Source: Pseudomonas sp. v388 (GTDB taxonomy: Bacteria > Pseudomonadota > Gammaproteobacteria > Pseudomonadales > Pseudomonadaceae). From it: a stretch of 64,000 bases of DNA. Where the stretch lies: assembly GCF_003935425.1 (NCBI RefSeq), contig NZ_RHQN01000012.1, positions 36,406 to 100,405 on the forward strand. The letters are read 5' to 3'. Below are positions 17,651 to 26,693 of the stretch, in pieces (the stretch's first letter is position 1; every line of letters starts with the position of its first letter). The notes under the pieces are model-generated. The model made no database searches. It was given only the letters and a program-made list of their open reading frames with translations, and was not told where the DNA came from. Position numbers and translations under genes: made by a program.

Positions 17651-19300
17651 ATGTCGATCTTCAATCAGGGGCTTGCCAAAGGCCCGGCCAATCACATGGC
17701 CCTGACACCGCTCAGCTTTCTCGAACGTACCGCCGCCACGTATCCCGATTATCCGGCTGTCATCCACGGCGCCATTCGCCGCGACTGGGCGCAGACCTAT
17801 CGACGCTGCCGCCAGCTGGCCTCGGCATTGAGCCGGCAGGGCGTGCAGGCGGGCGATACGGTCGCCGTGATGCTGCCCAACATTCCGGCCATGCTCGAAG
17901 TGCATTTCGGCGTGCCGATGCTCGGTGCGGTGCTCAATACGCTGAATGTCAGGCTCGATGCCTCGACCATTGCCTTCATGCTTAAACATGGCGAGGCCAG
18001 GGTGCTGATTGCCGACCGCGAATTCCATACCACCCTCCAGGCCGCGCTGGCGCAATTGGACAATCCACCGCTGGTCATTGACGTCAATGATCCTGAATAC
18101 GGCGAAGGCCGGCCGCTCAGTGGCCTTGACTACGACAGCCTGCTGGATTCGGGCGATCCGGACTTCGACTGGCAATGGCCGCAGGACGAATGGGCACCCA
18201 TTTCCCTGAACTACACCTCCGGTACCACCGGCGACCCCAAGGGCGTGGTCTATCACCATCGGGGTGCTTTTCTTAATGCCATCGGCAACCAGATGGCCTG
18301 GGGCATGGGCTTGCATCCGGTGTATCTGTGGACGCTGCCGATGTTCCACTGCAACGGCTGGTGTTATCCGTGGACCATCACCGCCCAGGCCGGCACCCAT
18401 GTGTTTCTGCGTCGCGTCGATCCACAAAAAATCATCCAGCTCATCGAAACGCATCAGGTCAGCCACCTTTGTGGCGCGCCCATCGTGCTTAATGCACTGG
18501 CTAACCTGCCCGAGGCGGCGCAGATCGGCTTTCGGCATTCCGTGAGCGCCATGACCGCCGGCGCAGCGCCTCCGGCCCGAGTGATCTCGTCAGTCGAGGC
18601 GATGGGCATCAGCATCACCCACGCCTATGGCCTGACGGAGACCTACGGGCCGGTCACTGTGTGTGCCTGGAAGTCGGAGTGGGATGAGATGACGGCCGAT
18701 GATCGGGCGTCGATCAAGGCGCGTCAGGGCGTGCGTTATCCGACGCTGGAAGGGGTCATGGTCGCTGATCCGGTGACCCGTGAGCCGGTCCCCCGCGATG
18801 GTCAGACCATCGGCGAGATCTTCATGCGCGGCAATACCGTGATGAAAGGCTATCTGGGCAATCCGCAGGCCACCGACAAGGCGTTCGAAGGCGGCTGGTT
18901 TCATTCCGGTGACCTGGCGGTCTGGCACGCCGATGGTTATCTGGAGATCCGCGACCGCAGCAAGGACATCATCATTTCAGGCGGCGAGAACATCTCCACC
19001 ATCGAAGTCGAGGGCGTGCTGTATCGTCACCCGGCGGTAATGGAAGCGGCGGTGGTTGCCAGGCCGGATGAGAAATGGGGCGAGACGCCGTGCGCGTTCA
19101 TCACCCTCAAGGTCGGCCAGGACGATACCAGCGCGGAGCAGATCATTCAGTTCTGCCGCGAGCGCCTGGCGAGCTTCAAGGTGCCCAAGACCGTGATCTT
19201 CACCCAGCTGCCCAAGACCTCCACCGGCAAGATCCAGAAATTCCTGCTTCGGGAATGGGCCTGTTCGGAGCCGGGCACGAACACTGAGGTCAAGGGGTGA
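17651..19300 (+). CDS. AMP-forming acyl-CoA synthetase
   Basis: A 549-residue member of the ANL adenylate-forming superfamily that activates a carboxylic acid to its acyl-CoA. Motifs: YTSGTTGDPKGVVYHHRG (phosphate-binding loop, about 191-208), AYGLTETYGPVT, GWFHSGDLAVW with RDRSKDIIISGGENIS, and the catalytic lysine in KTSTGKIQKFLLRE near the C-terminus. Overall it most resembles medium/short-chain fatty acyl-CoA ligases (AlkK/DmdB type). The exact substrate cannot be read from sequence. ATG 17651 is preferred to the GTG 9 bases earlier. It ends convergently, overlapping the next gene by 11 bases. Confidence 0.9.
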   Translation: MSIFNQGLAKGPANHMALTPLSFLERTAATYPDYPAVIHGAIRRDWAQTYRRCRQLASALSRQGVQAGDTVAVMLPNIPAMLEVHFGVPMLGAVLNTLNVRLDASTIAFMLKHGEARVLIADREFHTTLQAALAQLDNPPLVIDVNDPEYGEGRPLSGLDYDSLLDSGDPDFDWQWPQDEWAPISLNYTSGTTGDPKGVVYHHRGAFLNAIGNQMAWGMGLHPVYLWTLPMFHCNGWCYPWTITAQAGTHVFLRRVDPQKIIQLIETHQVSHLCGAPIVLNALANLPEAAQIGFRHSVSAMTAGAAPPARVISSVEAMGISITHAYGLTETYGPVTVCAWKSEWDEMTADDRASIKARQGVRYPTLEGVMVADPVTREPVPRDGQTIGEIFMRGNTVMKGYLGNPQATDKAFEGGWFHSGDLAVWHADGYLEIRDRSKDIIISGGENISTIEVEGVLYRHPAVMEAAVVARPDEKWGETPCAFITLKVGQDDTSAEQIIQFCRERLASFKVPKTVIFTQLPKTSTGKIQKFLLREWACSEPGTNTEVKG

Positions 19301-20114
19301 ACGTGGTTGCTACTTCACAATAGCGCTGCTCGGTGTCCGCACTTTTTTTATCGCGGTCACGGGCGGCGCGCCTGGTCCACTCGCGGCACAGCTCCTTGAA
19401 GTGGCCTTGTGCCGACTTGCGACATTCACGCCGCTCTACCGAGCGGCTGGTGAAATTGCCGCACACGCTGTCCTGATCGATGTGGTTGTCGTACATACGC
19501 CATTCGGCACGATAGCGGTCCGAACCGTCCCACTCACGGATCGACATGGAAACCAGCGTGTAAGGTTTTGCGCGCGGCTCCTCCTTGCGCGCCGCGCCGG
19601 ATTTGAAGTCGGCCAGGTAACTGTGCGACACCATGCCCTTGGCCGGTTCGGTGTGGGCCGGACGAGGGACTTCGCCAAAGCGACAGTTCAACACGCTTTC
19701 GTCGATGACGTTGCCGTCCTTGATGCAGTTATCCAGAGGCTTGACGCCGGTGGCGGCTGGCTGCACGGCGGCTTGCGGCGCGACATACGACACCGGGCGA
19801 GCAGCCGGGCGCGTGGTTTCAGCCGCTGGCGGCTCCATGACGGGAGCCTGTGGCACGGCCTGGGTGTCTTCAGGTATCGGCGCGCTGGCAGCCACCAGCG
19901 CGGGTGCGGGCCTGACCAGCAAGGCCGAGCTTACCCAACAGGCCAGGCTGACGAATGCCAGGCAGGCGATCACCAATCCGTAAGGGCGGGACTTGCGGCC
20001 GCCAGGTAGCGGTTTTCGACGTGGGTGCGAACCCAGCACCACATCCACCTGGGCCGGATTGAGACGCTCAATGAGCGTGACGCCGTTGTCATCGGCTTGT
20101 TGTTTGGATTCCAT
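19290..20114 (-). CDS. Single-pass inner-membrane protein of unknown function
   Basis: A 274-residue protein: short cytoplasmic N-terminus with a basic RRKPLPGGRKSR stretch, one transmembrane helix (about 46-68, VIACLAFVSLACWVSSALLV), a Pro/Ala linker (70-125) and a periplasmic domain with six cysteines (two in a DNCIKDG...LNCRF pair, others in VCGNF, RECRK, LCREW, YCEVA) that may form disulfides. The start is fixed by a GAGGAGCAGGA ribosome site directly before ATG at 20114. It is transcribed alone toward the acyl-CoA synthetase gene. I do not recognise a family. The layout resembles envelope accessory proteins. Confidence 0.75.
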   Translation of the reverse strand: MESKQQADDNGVTLIERLNPAQVDVVLGSHPRRKPLPGGRKSRPYGLVIACLAFVSLACWVSSALLVRPAPALVAASAPIPEDTQAVPQAPVMEPPAAETTRPAARPVSYVAPQAAVQPAATGVKPLDNCIKDGNVIDESVLNCRFGEVPRPAHTEPAKGMVSHSYLADFKSGAARKEEPRAKPYTLVSMSIREWDGSDRYRAEWRMYDNHIDQDSVCGNFTSRSVERRECRKSAQGHFKELCREWTRRAARDRDKKSADTEQRYCEVATTFTP

Positions 20115-20340
20115 TCCTGCTCCTCGGGGCGCAACGCCAGACAAGGGTTCCCGGTAGTCTTCGCGCAAAAAAGTAAAGTTACACCGATGTATCGGCAGCC
20201 AGGCGATTTCCTGCAGGAACGGACCGGGCGGCGCTCCGCTTGTCCGCGAAGAGGCCGGTATGCCCGCCGCAGATGTATCGACCGGGCCTGTACCTTCGCG
20301 GTCAAGCCTGCTCCCAGGCAATTGCGGCGCCTGAACGCAA

Positions 20341-20365
20341 ACTGGCCGCTTCGAGGGCGGCCAGT
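20341..20365 (-). terminator. Hairpin after the glycine-zipper gene
   Basis: Stem ACTGGCCGC / GCGGCCAGT with a short loop, 19 bases beyond the glycine-zipper stop on the minus strand. The T-tract is short. Confidence 0.55.
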
Positions 20366-20383
20366 CTGGTCATACGGTATGGA

Positions 20384-20863
20384 TCAATGGCGCCAGTGAC
20401 GCTTGTGCTTGCGATGGCCGTAATGCTTGCCGCGTGGGCCGTGGCCATGGCGATAGTCGCGACGGTCGTCACGGCCACCACGGTAGCGGCGATCATCGTC
20501 GCGGCTTTCGTTGCCCATGTAGTTACCCAGTGCCGCGCCGGCGCCGCCGCCTGCTGCCGAACCCACCAGGCTGCCAGTGTTGCCGCCTACACTGCGGCCC
20601 AACACGTTACCGCCGGCAGCGCCAAGGCCACCGCCAATGGCCGCTTCGGTACGGTTGCGACGGTCTGCGCCCACCGCGCCACCGGCCGCGCCGCCCAGGC
20701 CGGCACCGATTGCCGAACCTGTACTGCCGCCGATCTGTTGACCGACGACTGAACCGAGTACCCCACCCAATGCTCCGCCTACGCCGGACTCGAGATTACC
20801 GCCAGCTGTGGCGAAACCGCTTGCAAGCGTAAGAGACAACAACAGAATCGAGGAATACTTCAT
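20384..20863 (-). CDS. Exported glycine-zipper protein with His/Arg-rich tail
   Basis: A 159-residue protein: signal peptide MKYSSILLLSLTLASGFATA (cleaved before GGNL), then four or more GxxxG glycine-zipper blocks (about 28-118, such as GGALGGVLGSVVG and GAGLGGAAGGAVG) that pack helices in membranes, and a hydrophilic C-terminal tail (about 120-159) rich in Arg, Asp and His (RHGHGPRG, HYGHRKHKRHWRH). Similar small envelope glycine-zipper proteins are common in pseudomonads, with poorly known roles. The His-rich tail could bind metal. The ATG at 20863 gives the clean signal peptide. Upstream in-frame residues do not. Confidence 0.8.
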   Translation of the reverse strand: MKYSSILLLSLTLASGFATAGGNLESGVGGALGGVLGSVVGQQIGGSTGSAIGAGLGGAAGGAVGADRRNRTEAAIGGGLGAAGGNVLGRSVGGNTGSLVGSAAGGGAGAALGNYMGNESRDDDRRYRGGRDDRRDYRHGHGPRGKHYGHRKHKRHWRH

Positions 20864-21020
20864 GTGTGGAATCTCATAGGGATGACGGCGCGATCCTGAG
20901 GTCAGACCGCATCCATGGCAACGCAAATCCGACGAGTAACACGATTGGTACACAAATACCTAAGTTACTGTTTTCACTAAGGAACTTAAGTGGGTTTTGG
21001 CAGTCTGAGGTTACTTGATC

Positions 21021-21052
21021 AAGGCCCGTTTCTCGCGAAACGGGCCTTTTTT
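21021..21052. terminator. Strong hairpin terminator downstream of fdhF
   Basis: Perfect 11-bp stem AAGGCCCGTTT / AAACGGGCCTT with a 6-base loop, followed by T6 on the + strand. It lies 12 bases past the fdhF stop, so it most likely ends that minus-strand operon, and it may act on both strands. Confidence 0.8.
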
Positions 21053-21063
21053 GTGGGCAGGGA

Positions 21064-23400
21064 TCAGACGATCCGACCGGTCTCGCTGGCTGGCTCGAGG
21101 CGAATCGCCACGAACTTGGAGGTTGGCGTATGGCTGCCTTCGCCAACACTTTCCAGCGGTACCAATGGGTTGACTTCCGGGTAGTAAGCCGCCGCCTGAC
21201 CGGCCGGAATATCGAACGCCAGCAGCGTGAAGCCTTTGACGCGGCGTTCCACGTTATCGCTCCAGATCGACACGATGTCCGCTTTCTGGCCCGGCTTGAA
21301 ACCCAGGCGAATGATGTCGGCCTCGTTGACGAACAGCACGTCACGCTGACCTTTCACACCGCGATAACGGTCGTCCAGGCCATAAATGGTGGTGTTGTAC
21401 TGATCGTGGGAACGCATCGACTGCATGATCAGGTCCGGCGTCTGGCCAGTGGCGCTGATGCCTTCGTGGATCAGCGTCAGCGGCAGCGTGTTGGCCTTGA
21501 AGTTGGCGCGAGTGGTCGGCGTGTTCCAGCGGCGGGCGCCGGCAGCGTTGCCCAGGTAGAAACCACCCGGATGTTTCAGGCGCTCGTTGAAGTCCTTGAA
21601 GCCGGGAATGGTATCGGCGATCAGCTCGCGGATACGGTTGTAGTCTTCCACCAGCCACAGCCAGTCCACCGGCTTCTTGCCCAGCGTCGCGTTGGCAATG
21701 CCGGCAATGATGGCCGGTTCCGAGCGCATCAGCGAGCTGGACGGCTGCAACTGGCCGTTGGAAGCGTGGACCATGCTGAACGAGTCTTCCACGGTCACGG
21801 CTTGCGGGCCGTTGGCCTGCATGTCGATATCGGTACGGCCAAAGCACGGCAGAATCAGCGCATCCTTGCCGTGGAACAGGTGGCTGCGGTTGAGCTTGGT
21901 GCTGATCTGTACGGTCAGGTCGCATTTGCTCAGCGCCGCTGCGGTGCGGTCGCTGTCCGGCGTGGCCTGGGCGAAGTTACCGCCCAGAGCGATAAAGACC
22001 TTAGAGCTGCCGTCGGCCATCGCACGAATCGCCTCGACCACGTTGTGGCCGTTGTCGCGCGGAACCTTGAACTGGAAGCGCTTTTCCAGCGCGTCGAGCA
22101 AGGCCACCGGAGGACGCTCGTTGATGCCCATCGTGCGGTCGCCCTGCACGTTGCTGTGGCCGCGCACCGGGCACAGGCCCGCGCCCGGCTTGCCGATGTT
22201 GCCGCGCAGCAGCATCAGGTTGGAAATTTCCTGGATGGTCGCCACCGAGTGACGATGCTGGGTGATGCCCATCGCCCAGCACATGATGACGTTCTTGCCC
22301 TTGGCGTACATGCGCGCCGAGCGCTCGATATCCTCAAGGGTCAGGCCGGACTGCTCGACGATCTCGTCCCACGTGGTGTCGTCCAGGGCCGCCAGGTAAT
22401 CCAGCACACCTTGGGTGTGTTCGTTGAGGAAGGCGTGGTCGAACACCGACGGCGCATTGGCAGCTTGGGCTTCGCGTTCCCATTGCAGCAGGAACTTGGC
22501 CATGCCACGCAGCAGCGCCATGTCGCCACCCAACGCAGGGCGGAAGTAAGCGGTATTGGTCGGGCGGTCGCCGTTGGTCAGCATCTCGATCGGCTGCTGC
22601 GGATGCTGGAAGCGTTCCAGGCCACGCTCCTTGAGCGGGTTGACGCAAACTACCTGGGCGCCGCGCTGGACTGCTTCGCGCAGAGGCTCAAGCATGCGCG
22701 GGTGGTTGGTGCCGGGGTTCTGGCCCAGGACGAAGATCGCGTCAGCATGTTCGAAATCTTCGAACGTGACGGTGCCTTTACCCACGCCCACGCTCTGGGA
22801 CAGCGCCACGCCGCTGGCTTCGTGACACATGTTCGAGCAATCGGGGAAGTTGTTGGTGCCGTAGGCGCGCACGAACAACTGGTACAGAAAGGCCGCTTCG
22901 TTGCTTGCCCGACCGGAGGTGTAGAACTCGGCCATGTTCGGGCTGGGCAGGTTGCTCAGGTGCTTGGCGATCAGCGAGAACGCGCCGTCCCAGCTGATCG
23001 GCTTGTAGCGGTCGGTTTCCTGGTCGTAGACCATCGGCTCGGTCAGGCGGCCTTGGTACTCCAGCCAGTAATCGCTCTGCTCCAGCAGCGAGCTGACGCT
23101 GTAGCGGGCGAAGAATGCCGGGTCGACACGGCGCTTGGTCGCTTCCCAGTTGACGGCCTTGGCGCCGTTCTCGCAGAACTTGACCATACCGCTTTCCGGC
23201 GAGTCGCCCCAGGCACAGCCGGGGCAGTCAAAGCCGCCGTTCTGGTTGGTCTTGAGCATCATGCGCAGGTTCTTCAACGCGTTGTCGCTGCCCAGCCAGT
23301 GCTGGGTCACGCTGATCAGCGCGCCCCAGCCACCGGCCGCGCCTTTGTAAGGCTTATAGCGGGGCTTTGGGGTCTTGTCGGCTTGGTGATGCATGCTCAC
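21064..23400 (-). CDS. FdhF/YdeP-family molybdopterin oxidoreductase (formate dehydrogenase alpha-like)
   Basis: A 778-residue bis-MGD molybdoenzyme of the formate dehydrogenase alpha-like (FdhF/YdeP) family. It has an N-terminal CPGC pair (Cys59, Cys62), CSNMCHEASG (188-197, a likely molybdenum-ligand region), the MGD-binding domains (VLGQNPGTNHPRM, LLRGNIGKPGAGLCPVRGHSN, FIALGGNFAQATPD) and a C-terminal molydopterin-dinucleotide-binding barrel (SMRSHDQYNTTIYGLDDRYRG). No signal peptide, so cytoplasmic. The GTG start overlaps the fdhD stop (GTGA) and has GGAG 8 bases upstream. ATG 23394 is the alternative. No electron-transfer partner subunits are encoded nearby. Related YdeP has been tied to acid resistance, so formate may not be the substrate. 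Confidence 0.88.
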   Translation of the reverse strand: MSMHHQADKTPKPRYKPYKGAAGGWGALISVTQHWLGSDNALKNLRMMLKTNQNGGFDCPGCAWGDSPESGMVKFCENGAKAVNWEATKRRVDPAFFARYSVSSLLEQSDYWLEYQGRLTEPMVYDQETDRYKPISWDGAFSLIAKHLSNLPSPNMAEFYTSGRASNEAAFLYQLFVRAYGTNNFPDCSNMCHEASGVALSQSVGVGKGTVTFEDFEHADAIFVLGQNPGTNHPRMLEPLREAVQRGAQVVCVNPLKERGLERFQHPQQPIEMLTNGDRPTNTAYFRPALGGDMALLRGMAKFLLQWEREAQAANAPSVFDHAFLNEHTQGVLDYLAALDDTTWDEIVEQSGLTLEDIERSARMYAKGKNVIMCWAMGITQHRHSVATIQEISNLMLLRGNIGKPGAGLCPVRGHSNVQGDRTMGINERPPVALLDALEKRFQFKVPRDNGHNVVEAIRAMADGSSKVFIALGGNFAQATPDSDRTAAALSKCDLTVQISTKLNRSHLFHGKDALILPCFGRTDIDMQANGPQAVTVEDSFSMVHASNGQLQPSSSLMRSEPAIIAGIANATLGKKPVDWLWLVEDYNRIRELIADTIPGFKDFNERLKHPGGFYLGNAAGARRWNTPTTRANFKANTLPLTLIHEGISATGQTPDLIMQSMRSHDQYNTTIYGLDDRYRGVKGQRDVLFVNEADIIRLGFKPGQKADIVSIWSDNVERRVKGFTLLAFDIPAGQAAAYYPEVNPLVPLESVGEGSHTPTSKFVAIRLEPASETGRIV

Positions 23401-24233
23401 GGTTGAATCTCCATAGCAGGGCTATAAACCCGCGGCGCACTGTGCTGCGGCAGGTGAATTAAATTTAGGTTATGACGGCGTGCCCATTGCAGGGCCAGGC
23501 CGGTGGGCGACGACAGGCTGACCAGCGTCTGGATACCGGCGCGCAGGACTTTCTGGATCAGCTCCAGGCTGCAGCGGCTGGTCACGACAGCAACGCCGCC
23601 TTGCAGCGCGATGCCCTGACGGATCAGCGCGCCGATCAGTTTGTCGAGGGCGTTGTGGCGCCCAATGTCTTCACGGCCCAGCAGCAATTGCCCGTGGCTG
23701 TCCATGAAGATTGCGGCATGCACAGCGCCGCAGTGGCGCCCTAGAGGTTGGAATTCGCCGATCCGCTGCCTGAGGCCGTCCAGCCACTCGACAGGCGGCA
23801 AAGGCGCGCCGGGTAACACGTCAAGCTCGGGCAATGCCTGCTCGACTGCTTCCACGCCGCACAGTCCACAGCCGCTGGTGCCGGCCAGTTGGCGGCGTTG
23901 CTGCTTGAGGTTCCAGAAGGCGCGGCTGGCGATTTCGACTTCAGCCTGCATGGCCGAGCCGCAACCGCTGAGCTTGAAATCGTAGATATCGTCGGGGGAT
24001 TCGATAATGCCGCTGCCCAGGCTGAAGCCGACGATGAAGTCTTCCAGATCGGTCGGGCTGACCAGCATGACCGCCTGGCTGATGCCGTTGTAGGCAATGG
24101 CCAGCGCGACCTCTTCGGCAAGCGCGGCGTCTACCGACTCGTCCCCTTGGAGGTTCGAATAAGAGTAGGTCTTGCTTGCTTCGGGCACGGTCCCGGTGGC
24201 GGGCGCCGTGACGTCCGTGCGCTTGACGTGCAT
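23397..24233 (-). CDS. fdhD: FdhD, sulfurtransferase for formate dehydrogenase maturation
   Basis: A 278-residue FdhD family protein. FdhD transfers sulfur from IscS to the molybdenum cofactor and is required for formate dehydrogenase activity. The catalytic CxxC lies in SGCGLCGVEA (Cys122, Cys125). Other family blocks are EDFIVGFSLGSGII and the C-terminal GREDIGRHNALDKLIG with TSRCSLELIQK. It is coupled to the molybdoenzyme gene by a 4-base overlap, which supports a shared maturation role. Size is normal for the family. Confidence 0.94.
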   Translation of the reverse strand: MHVKRTDVTAPATGTVPEASKTYSYSNLQGDESVDAALAEEVALAIAYNGISQAVMLVSPTDLEDFIVGFSLGSGIIESPDDIYDFKLSGCGSAMQAEVEIASRAFWNLKQQRRQLAGTSGCGLCGVEAVEQALPELDVLPGAPLPPVEWLDGLRQRIGEFQPLGRHCGAVHAAIFMDSHGQLLLGREDIGRHNALDKLIGALIRQGIALQGGVAVVTSRCSLELIQKVLRAGIQTLVSLSSPTGLALQWARRHNLNLIHLPQHSAPRVYSPAMEIQP

Positions 24234-24336
24234 GGGCTCAGATACCGGCAGATTAGTGGCCCTAAGCCTAGGCCTCTTGTCCGATATCGTCTAATCGCTA
24301 GTTCTGATGCGCCGATAGATGACGTCGATCAATGTT

Positions 24337-25218
24337 TCAGCGCGGCATTTCTGCCAGCAGGGCAAAGCAGGCTTCGGCCAGTGCCGAGCGTGGCGCACTG
24401 CGGCGCATGATCAACCCCAGAGGCGCCAGCGTGCGGGCTTCGGCGATCGGATGCAGGCGCAAATGCTCGGTCAGTGTTTCCAGTCCGCCGTCCAGCGGCA
24501 TGATCGCGCAACAAAAACCGCCATGCACCGCCTGCAGCATCTGATGAACGGCATCGGTTTGCAGCACCGGTTGCGGTTGCAGGCCACGGCTATGGAAGTT
24601 GTGGTCGATGGATTGGCGGAAATGCATGCCGCTGGTCAGCATGCCCAGTGGCAGCTCGATCAGTTCGGCCCAGGTCAACGGCTGCTCGCCAAAGCTGAAG
24701 TAACGCTGATCGTACAGCAGGCCCATGTTGGTTTCGCTCAGCGGCATCGAGTCGAAGCGTTCACTGTCCAGCCGTTCCAGGAACGACACGCCCAGATCGA
24801 TCCGGTTGCTCGCCAAGTGTTCCAGCACGTGTTCGGAGCTGAGCGACGACAGCTCGAAGCGCAGGTTGGGGTGCAGCCGATGCAGAGGCTTCAACAGCAG
24901 CAGCGGATCGAAGCTCGACAGCGGCACCACGCCAAGCCGCAGCGTACCGACCAGATGCCCGCGGCAGGCAGCGGCTTCGGCCTGCAACCCGTCATAAGCC
25001 GCCAGTACCGTGCGCGCCCAGGCCAGCACCCGTTCGCCCGGCGCGGTAAAACCTTCGAAGCGCTGGCCGCGGTTGACCAGCGGCAGGCCGAGTTCTTCCT
25101 CCAGATTGCGCAAGCGCATGGATAACGTCGGCTGGGTGATATTGCAGCGCGCGGCGGCCTGGCCGAAGTGTCGGGTTTCGTCGAGGGCGATCAGAAATTT
25201 TAGTTGTTTGATGTCCAT
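24337..25218 (-). CDS. LysR-family transcriptional regulator next to fdhDF
   Basis: A 293-residue LysR regulator: N-terminal winged helix-turn-helix (about 1-60: KQLKFLIALDETRHFGQAAA, ITQPTLSMRLRNLEEELGLPLVNR) and a periplasmic-binding-like effector domain (about 90-290). It lies 103 bases upstream of fdhD in the same orientation, so it may control fdhD-fdhF. The effector is unknown. The start at ATG 25218 is fixed by the conserved MDIKQLKF N-terminus and GGAGTGAAG upstream. The much longer open frame beyond it is a shadow of the lysM-like gene. Confidence 0.9.
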   Translation of the reverse strand: MDIKQLKFLIALDETRHFGQAAARCNITQPTLSMRLRNLEEELGLPLVNRGQRFEGFTAPGERVLAWARTVLAAYDGLQAEAAACRGHLVGTLRLGVVPLSSFDPLLLLKPLHRLHPNLRFELSSLSSEHVLEHLASNRIDLGVSFLERLDSERFDSMPLSETNMGLLYDQRYFSFGEQPLTWAELIELPLGMLTSGMHFRQSIDHNFHSRGLQPQPVLQTDAVHQMLQAVHGGFCCAIMPLDGGLETLTEHLRLHPIAEARTLAPLGLIMRRSAPRSALAEACFALLAEMPR

Positions 25219-25371
25219 CTTCACTCCGAAGGTGCGATGCAAGCGGCCGATTCTACCCCCTCGGCAGAAAGGATGAACGGACAACGTTGGTCGGAAGTCC
25301 AAATCCCACCTGCCTCGAAGACTATGGTTATCGCGGCGGGTACGGAAATTCAATCTATTGGAGGACGAGTA

Positions 25372-25818
25372 ATGAGTGTGTTCAGTTTCCTGAAAGAAGC
25401 CGGTGAAAAGATCCTCGACGCGCTGACGCCGGGCAACGCCAACGCCGACGAAGTCCTGAAAAAGCACATCTCTGACGTCGGACTGGGCAACCCCAATGTG
25501 CAGATCAAAGTCGAGAACGAGACCGTTACCGTGACAGGTGAAGTCGCCAGCCAGGAAGAGAAGGAAAAGATCCTGGTGACGCTCGGCAATATCGAAGGTG
25601 TGGAAAAAGTCGACGACCAGATGACCATTGCTGCCAGCGCGCCGACCACCACTGCAGCCAAATTCGTCACTGTGGAGAAAGGCGATACCTTGAGCGCAAT
25701 TTCCAAACGCGTTTATGGTGACCCGAACAAGTACCAGAAAATCTTCGACGCCAACAAACCCATGCTCAAGGATGTGAACAAAATCTATCCGGGCCAGACG
25801 TTGCGGATTCCGGAGTAA
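25372..25818 (+). CDS. lysM: BON-LysM domain protein (Kbp/YgaU type)
   Basis: A 148-residue soluble protein: N-terminal helix (MSVFSFLKEAGEKILDAL), a BON domain (about 25-90, VQIKVENETVTVTGEVASQEEKEKI...GNIEGVEKVDDQM) and a C-terminal LysM domain (about 100-147, VEKGDTLSAISKRVYGDPNKYQKIFDANKP). The E. coli homologue Kbp (YgaU) is a cytoplasmic potassium sensor. No signal peptide is visible, which fits. ATG 25372 follows GGAGGACGAG. It is transcribed divergently from the LysR gene with about 150 bases between them. Confidence 0.92.
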   Translation: MSVFSFLKEAGEKILDALTPGNANADEVLKKHISDVGLGNPNVQIKVENETVTVTGEVASQEEKEKILVTLGNIEGVEKVDDQMTIAASAPTTTAAKFVTVEKGDTLSAISKRVYGDPNKYQKIFDANKPMLKDVNKIYPGQTLRIPE

Positions 25819-25838
25819 GCCTCGCAGATCCACATGCT

Positions 25839-25927
25839 GTAGGAGCGACCTTGGTTGCGAAGGGGCCAGCCTGGATCACGCGGCCGTATCGCCTGATAGC
25901 ACTTGTCGCGGACAAGCGCGCTCCTAC
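25839..25927. repeat. REP-type palindrome pair
   Basis: Begins GTAGGAGCGACCTTGGTTGCGAAGGGG and ends with the inverted CGCGCTCCTAC. It lies between the convergent lysM-like and yrfG genes, the usual place for Pseudomonas REP/BIME elements. Confidence 0.8.
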
Positions 25928-25932
25928 CAGCA

Positions 25933-26595
25933 TCACAGTCCTCTGATCAGTTCCCGATAATCCACCAGCGCCGCAAACTCTTCGGTGTCTTTCGGCCCTT
26001 TCTGGCTGTTGGGCTGGCTCACCGCAAGCAGGTGGGCGACGCCGAACGTGTGGGCGCTGCGCAGCACCGGCAAGGTGTCATCGATGAACAGGCTGCGCGC
26101 CGGATCGAAATGGGTGTCTGCCTGCAAGGCATCCCAGAACTGCTGGTTCTCCTTGGGAAACCCGTAGTCGTGGGAGCTGATCAGCCTCTCGAAGTACGGC
26201 GACAATTCGATCCGCTCCATTTTCAGACTCAACGAATCCCGGTGCGCATTGGTGATCATGATCACCCGCTTGCCGGCCTGCTTGATGGCGGCCAGAAATG
26301 TCTCGGCGTCAGGGCGCAGGGCGATCAGGTGGGCGATTTCCTGTTTCAGCTCGCGAATCGACAGCTTCAACTCGGTGCTCCAGAAATCCAGACAGTACCA
26401 GTTGAGCGTGCCGGCGTTGTTCTCGAACAGGGGTTTGATTTCCAGCCAGGCCATCGCAAAGCTGATGCCGTGCAGGTCGGCATAGCGTTGCGGCAGATGC
26501 TGCATCCAGAAATGTTCGTCGAAATGCAGATCGAGCAGCGTGCCGTCCATATCCAGCAAGACGGTGTCGATGTCGCTCCAGGGCGTGGGAAGCAT
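25933..26595 (-). CDS. yrfG: GMP/IMP nucleotidase YrfG (HAD superfamily)
   Basis: A 220-residue HAD-family 5'-nucleotidase. Motif I is DTVLLDMDGTLLDLHFD, motif II MITNAHR, motif III around the conserved Lys of GFPKENQQF and motif IV SLFIDDT. These are the catalytic Asp pair, Thr/Ser, Lys and Asp pair of the fold. In E. coli YrfG removes phosphate from GMP and IMP. ATG 26595 gives the family-length protein. In-frame codons upstream belong to the promoter region shared with nudE. The gene is divergent from nudE, as in other Pseudomonas. Confidence 0.9.
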   Translation of the reverse strand: MLPTPWSDIDTVLLDMDGTLLDLHFDEHFWMQHLPQRYADLHGISFAMAWLEIKPLFENNAGTLNWYCLDFWSTELKLSIRELKQEIAHLIALRPDAETFLAAIKQAGKRVIMITNAHRDSLSLKMERIELSPYFERLISSHDYGFPKENQQFWDALQADTHFDPARSLFIDDTLPVLRSAHTFGVAHLLAVSQPNSQKGPKDTEEFAALVDYRELIRGL

Positions 26596-26693
26596 TCTGG
26601 CCTCTTCAGGGTTGATGGCTGATGTAAGCATATCCGACACAGACAATCGGAAAAGCCACGGTATAGTAACCCGTCCATGCAAAGGAGCCCTTC

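Noticed and set aside
21130-23406. 758-codon + strand open frame across the molybdoenzyme gene
   Set aside because: Shadow of the minus-strand molybdoenzyme. The minus frame carries the CPGC and MGD motifs, while the + frame has none.
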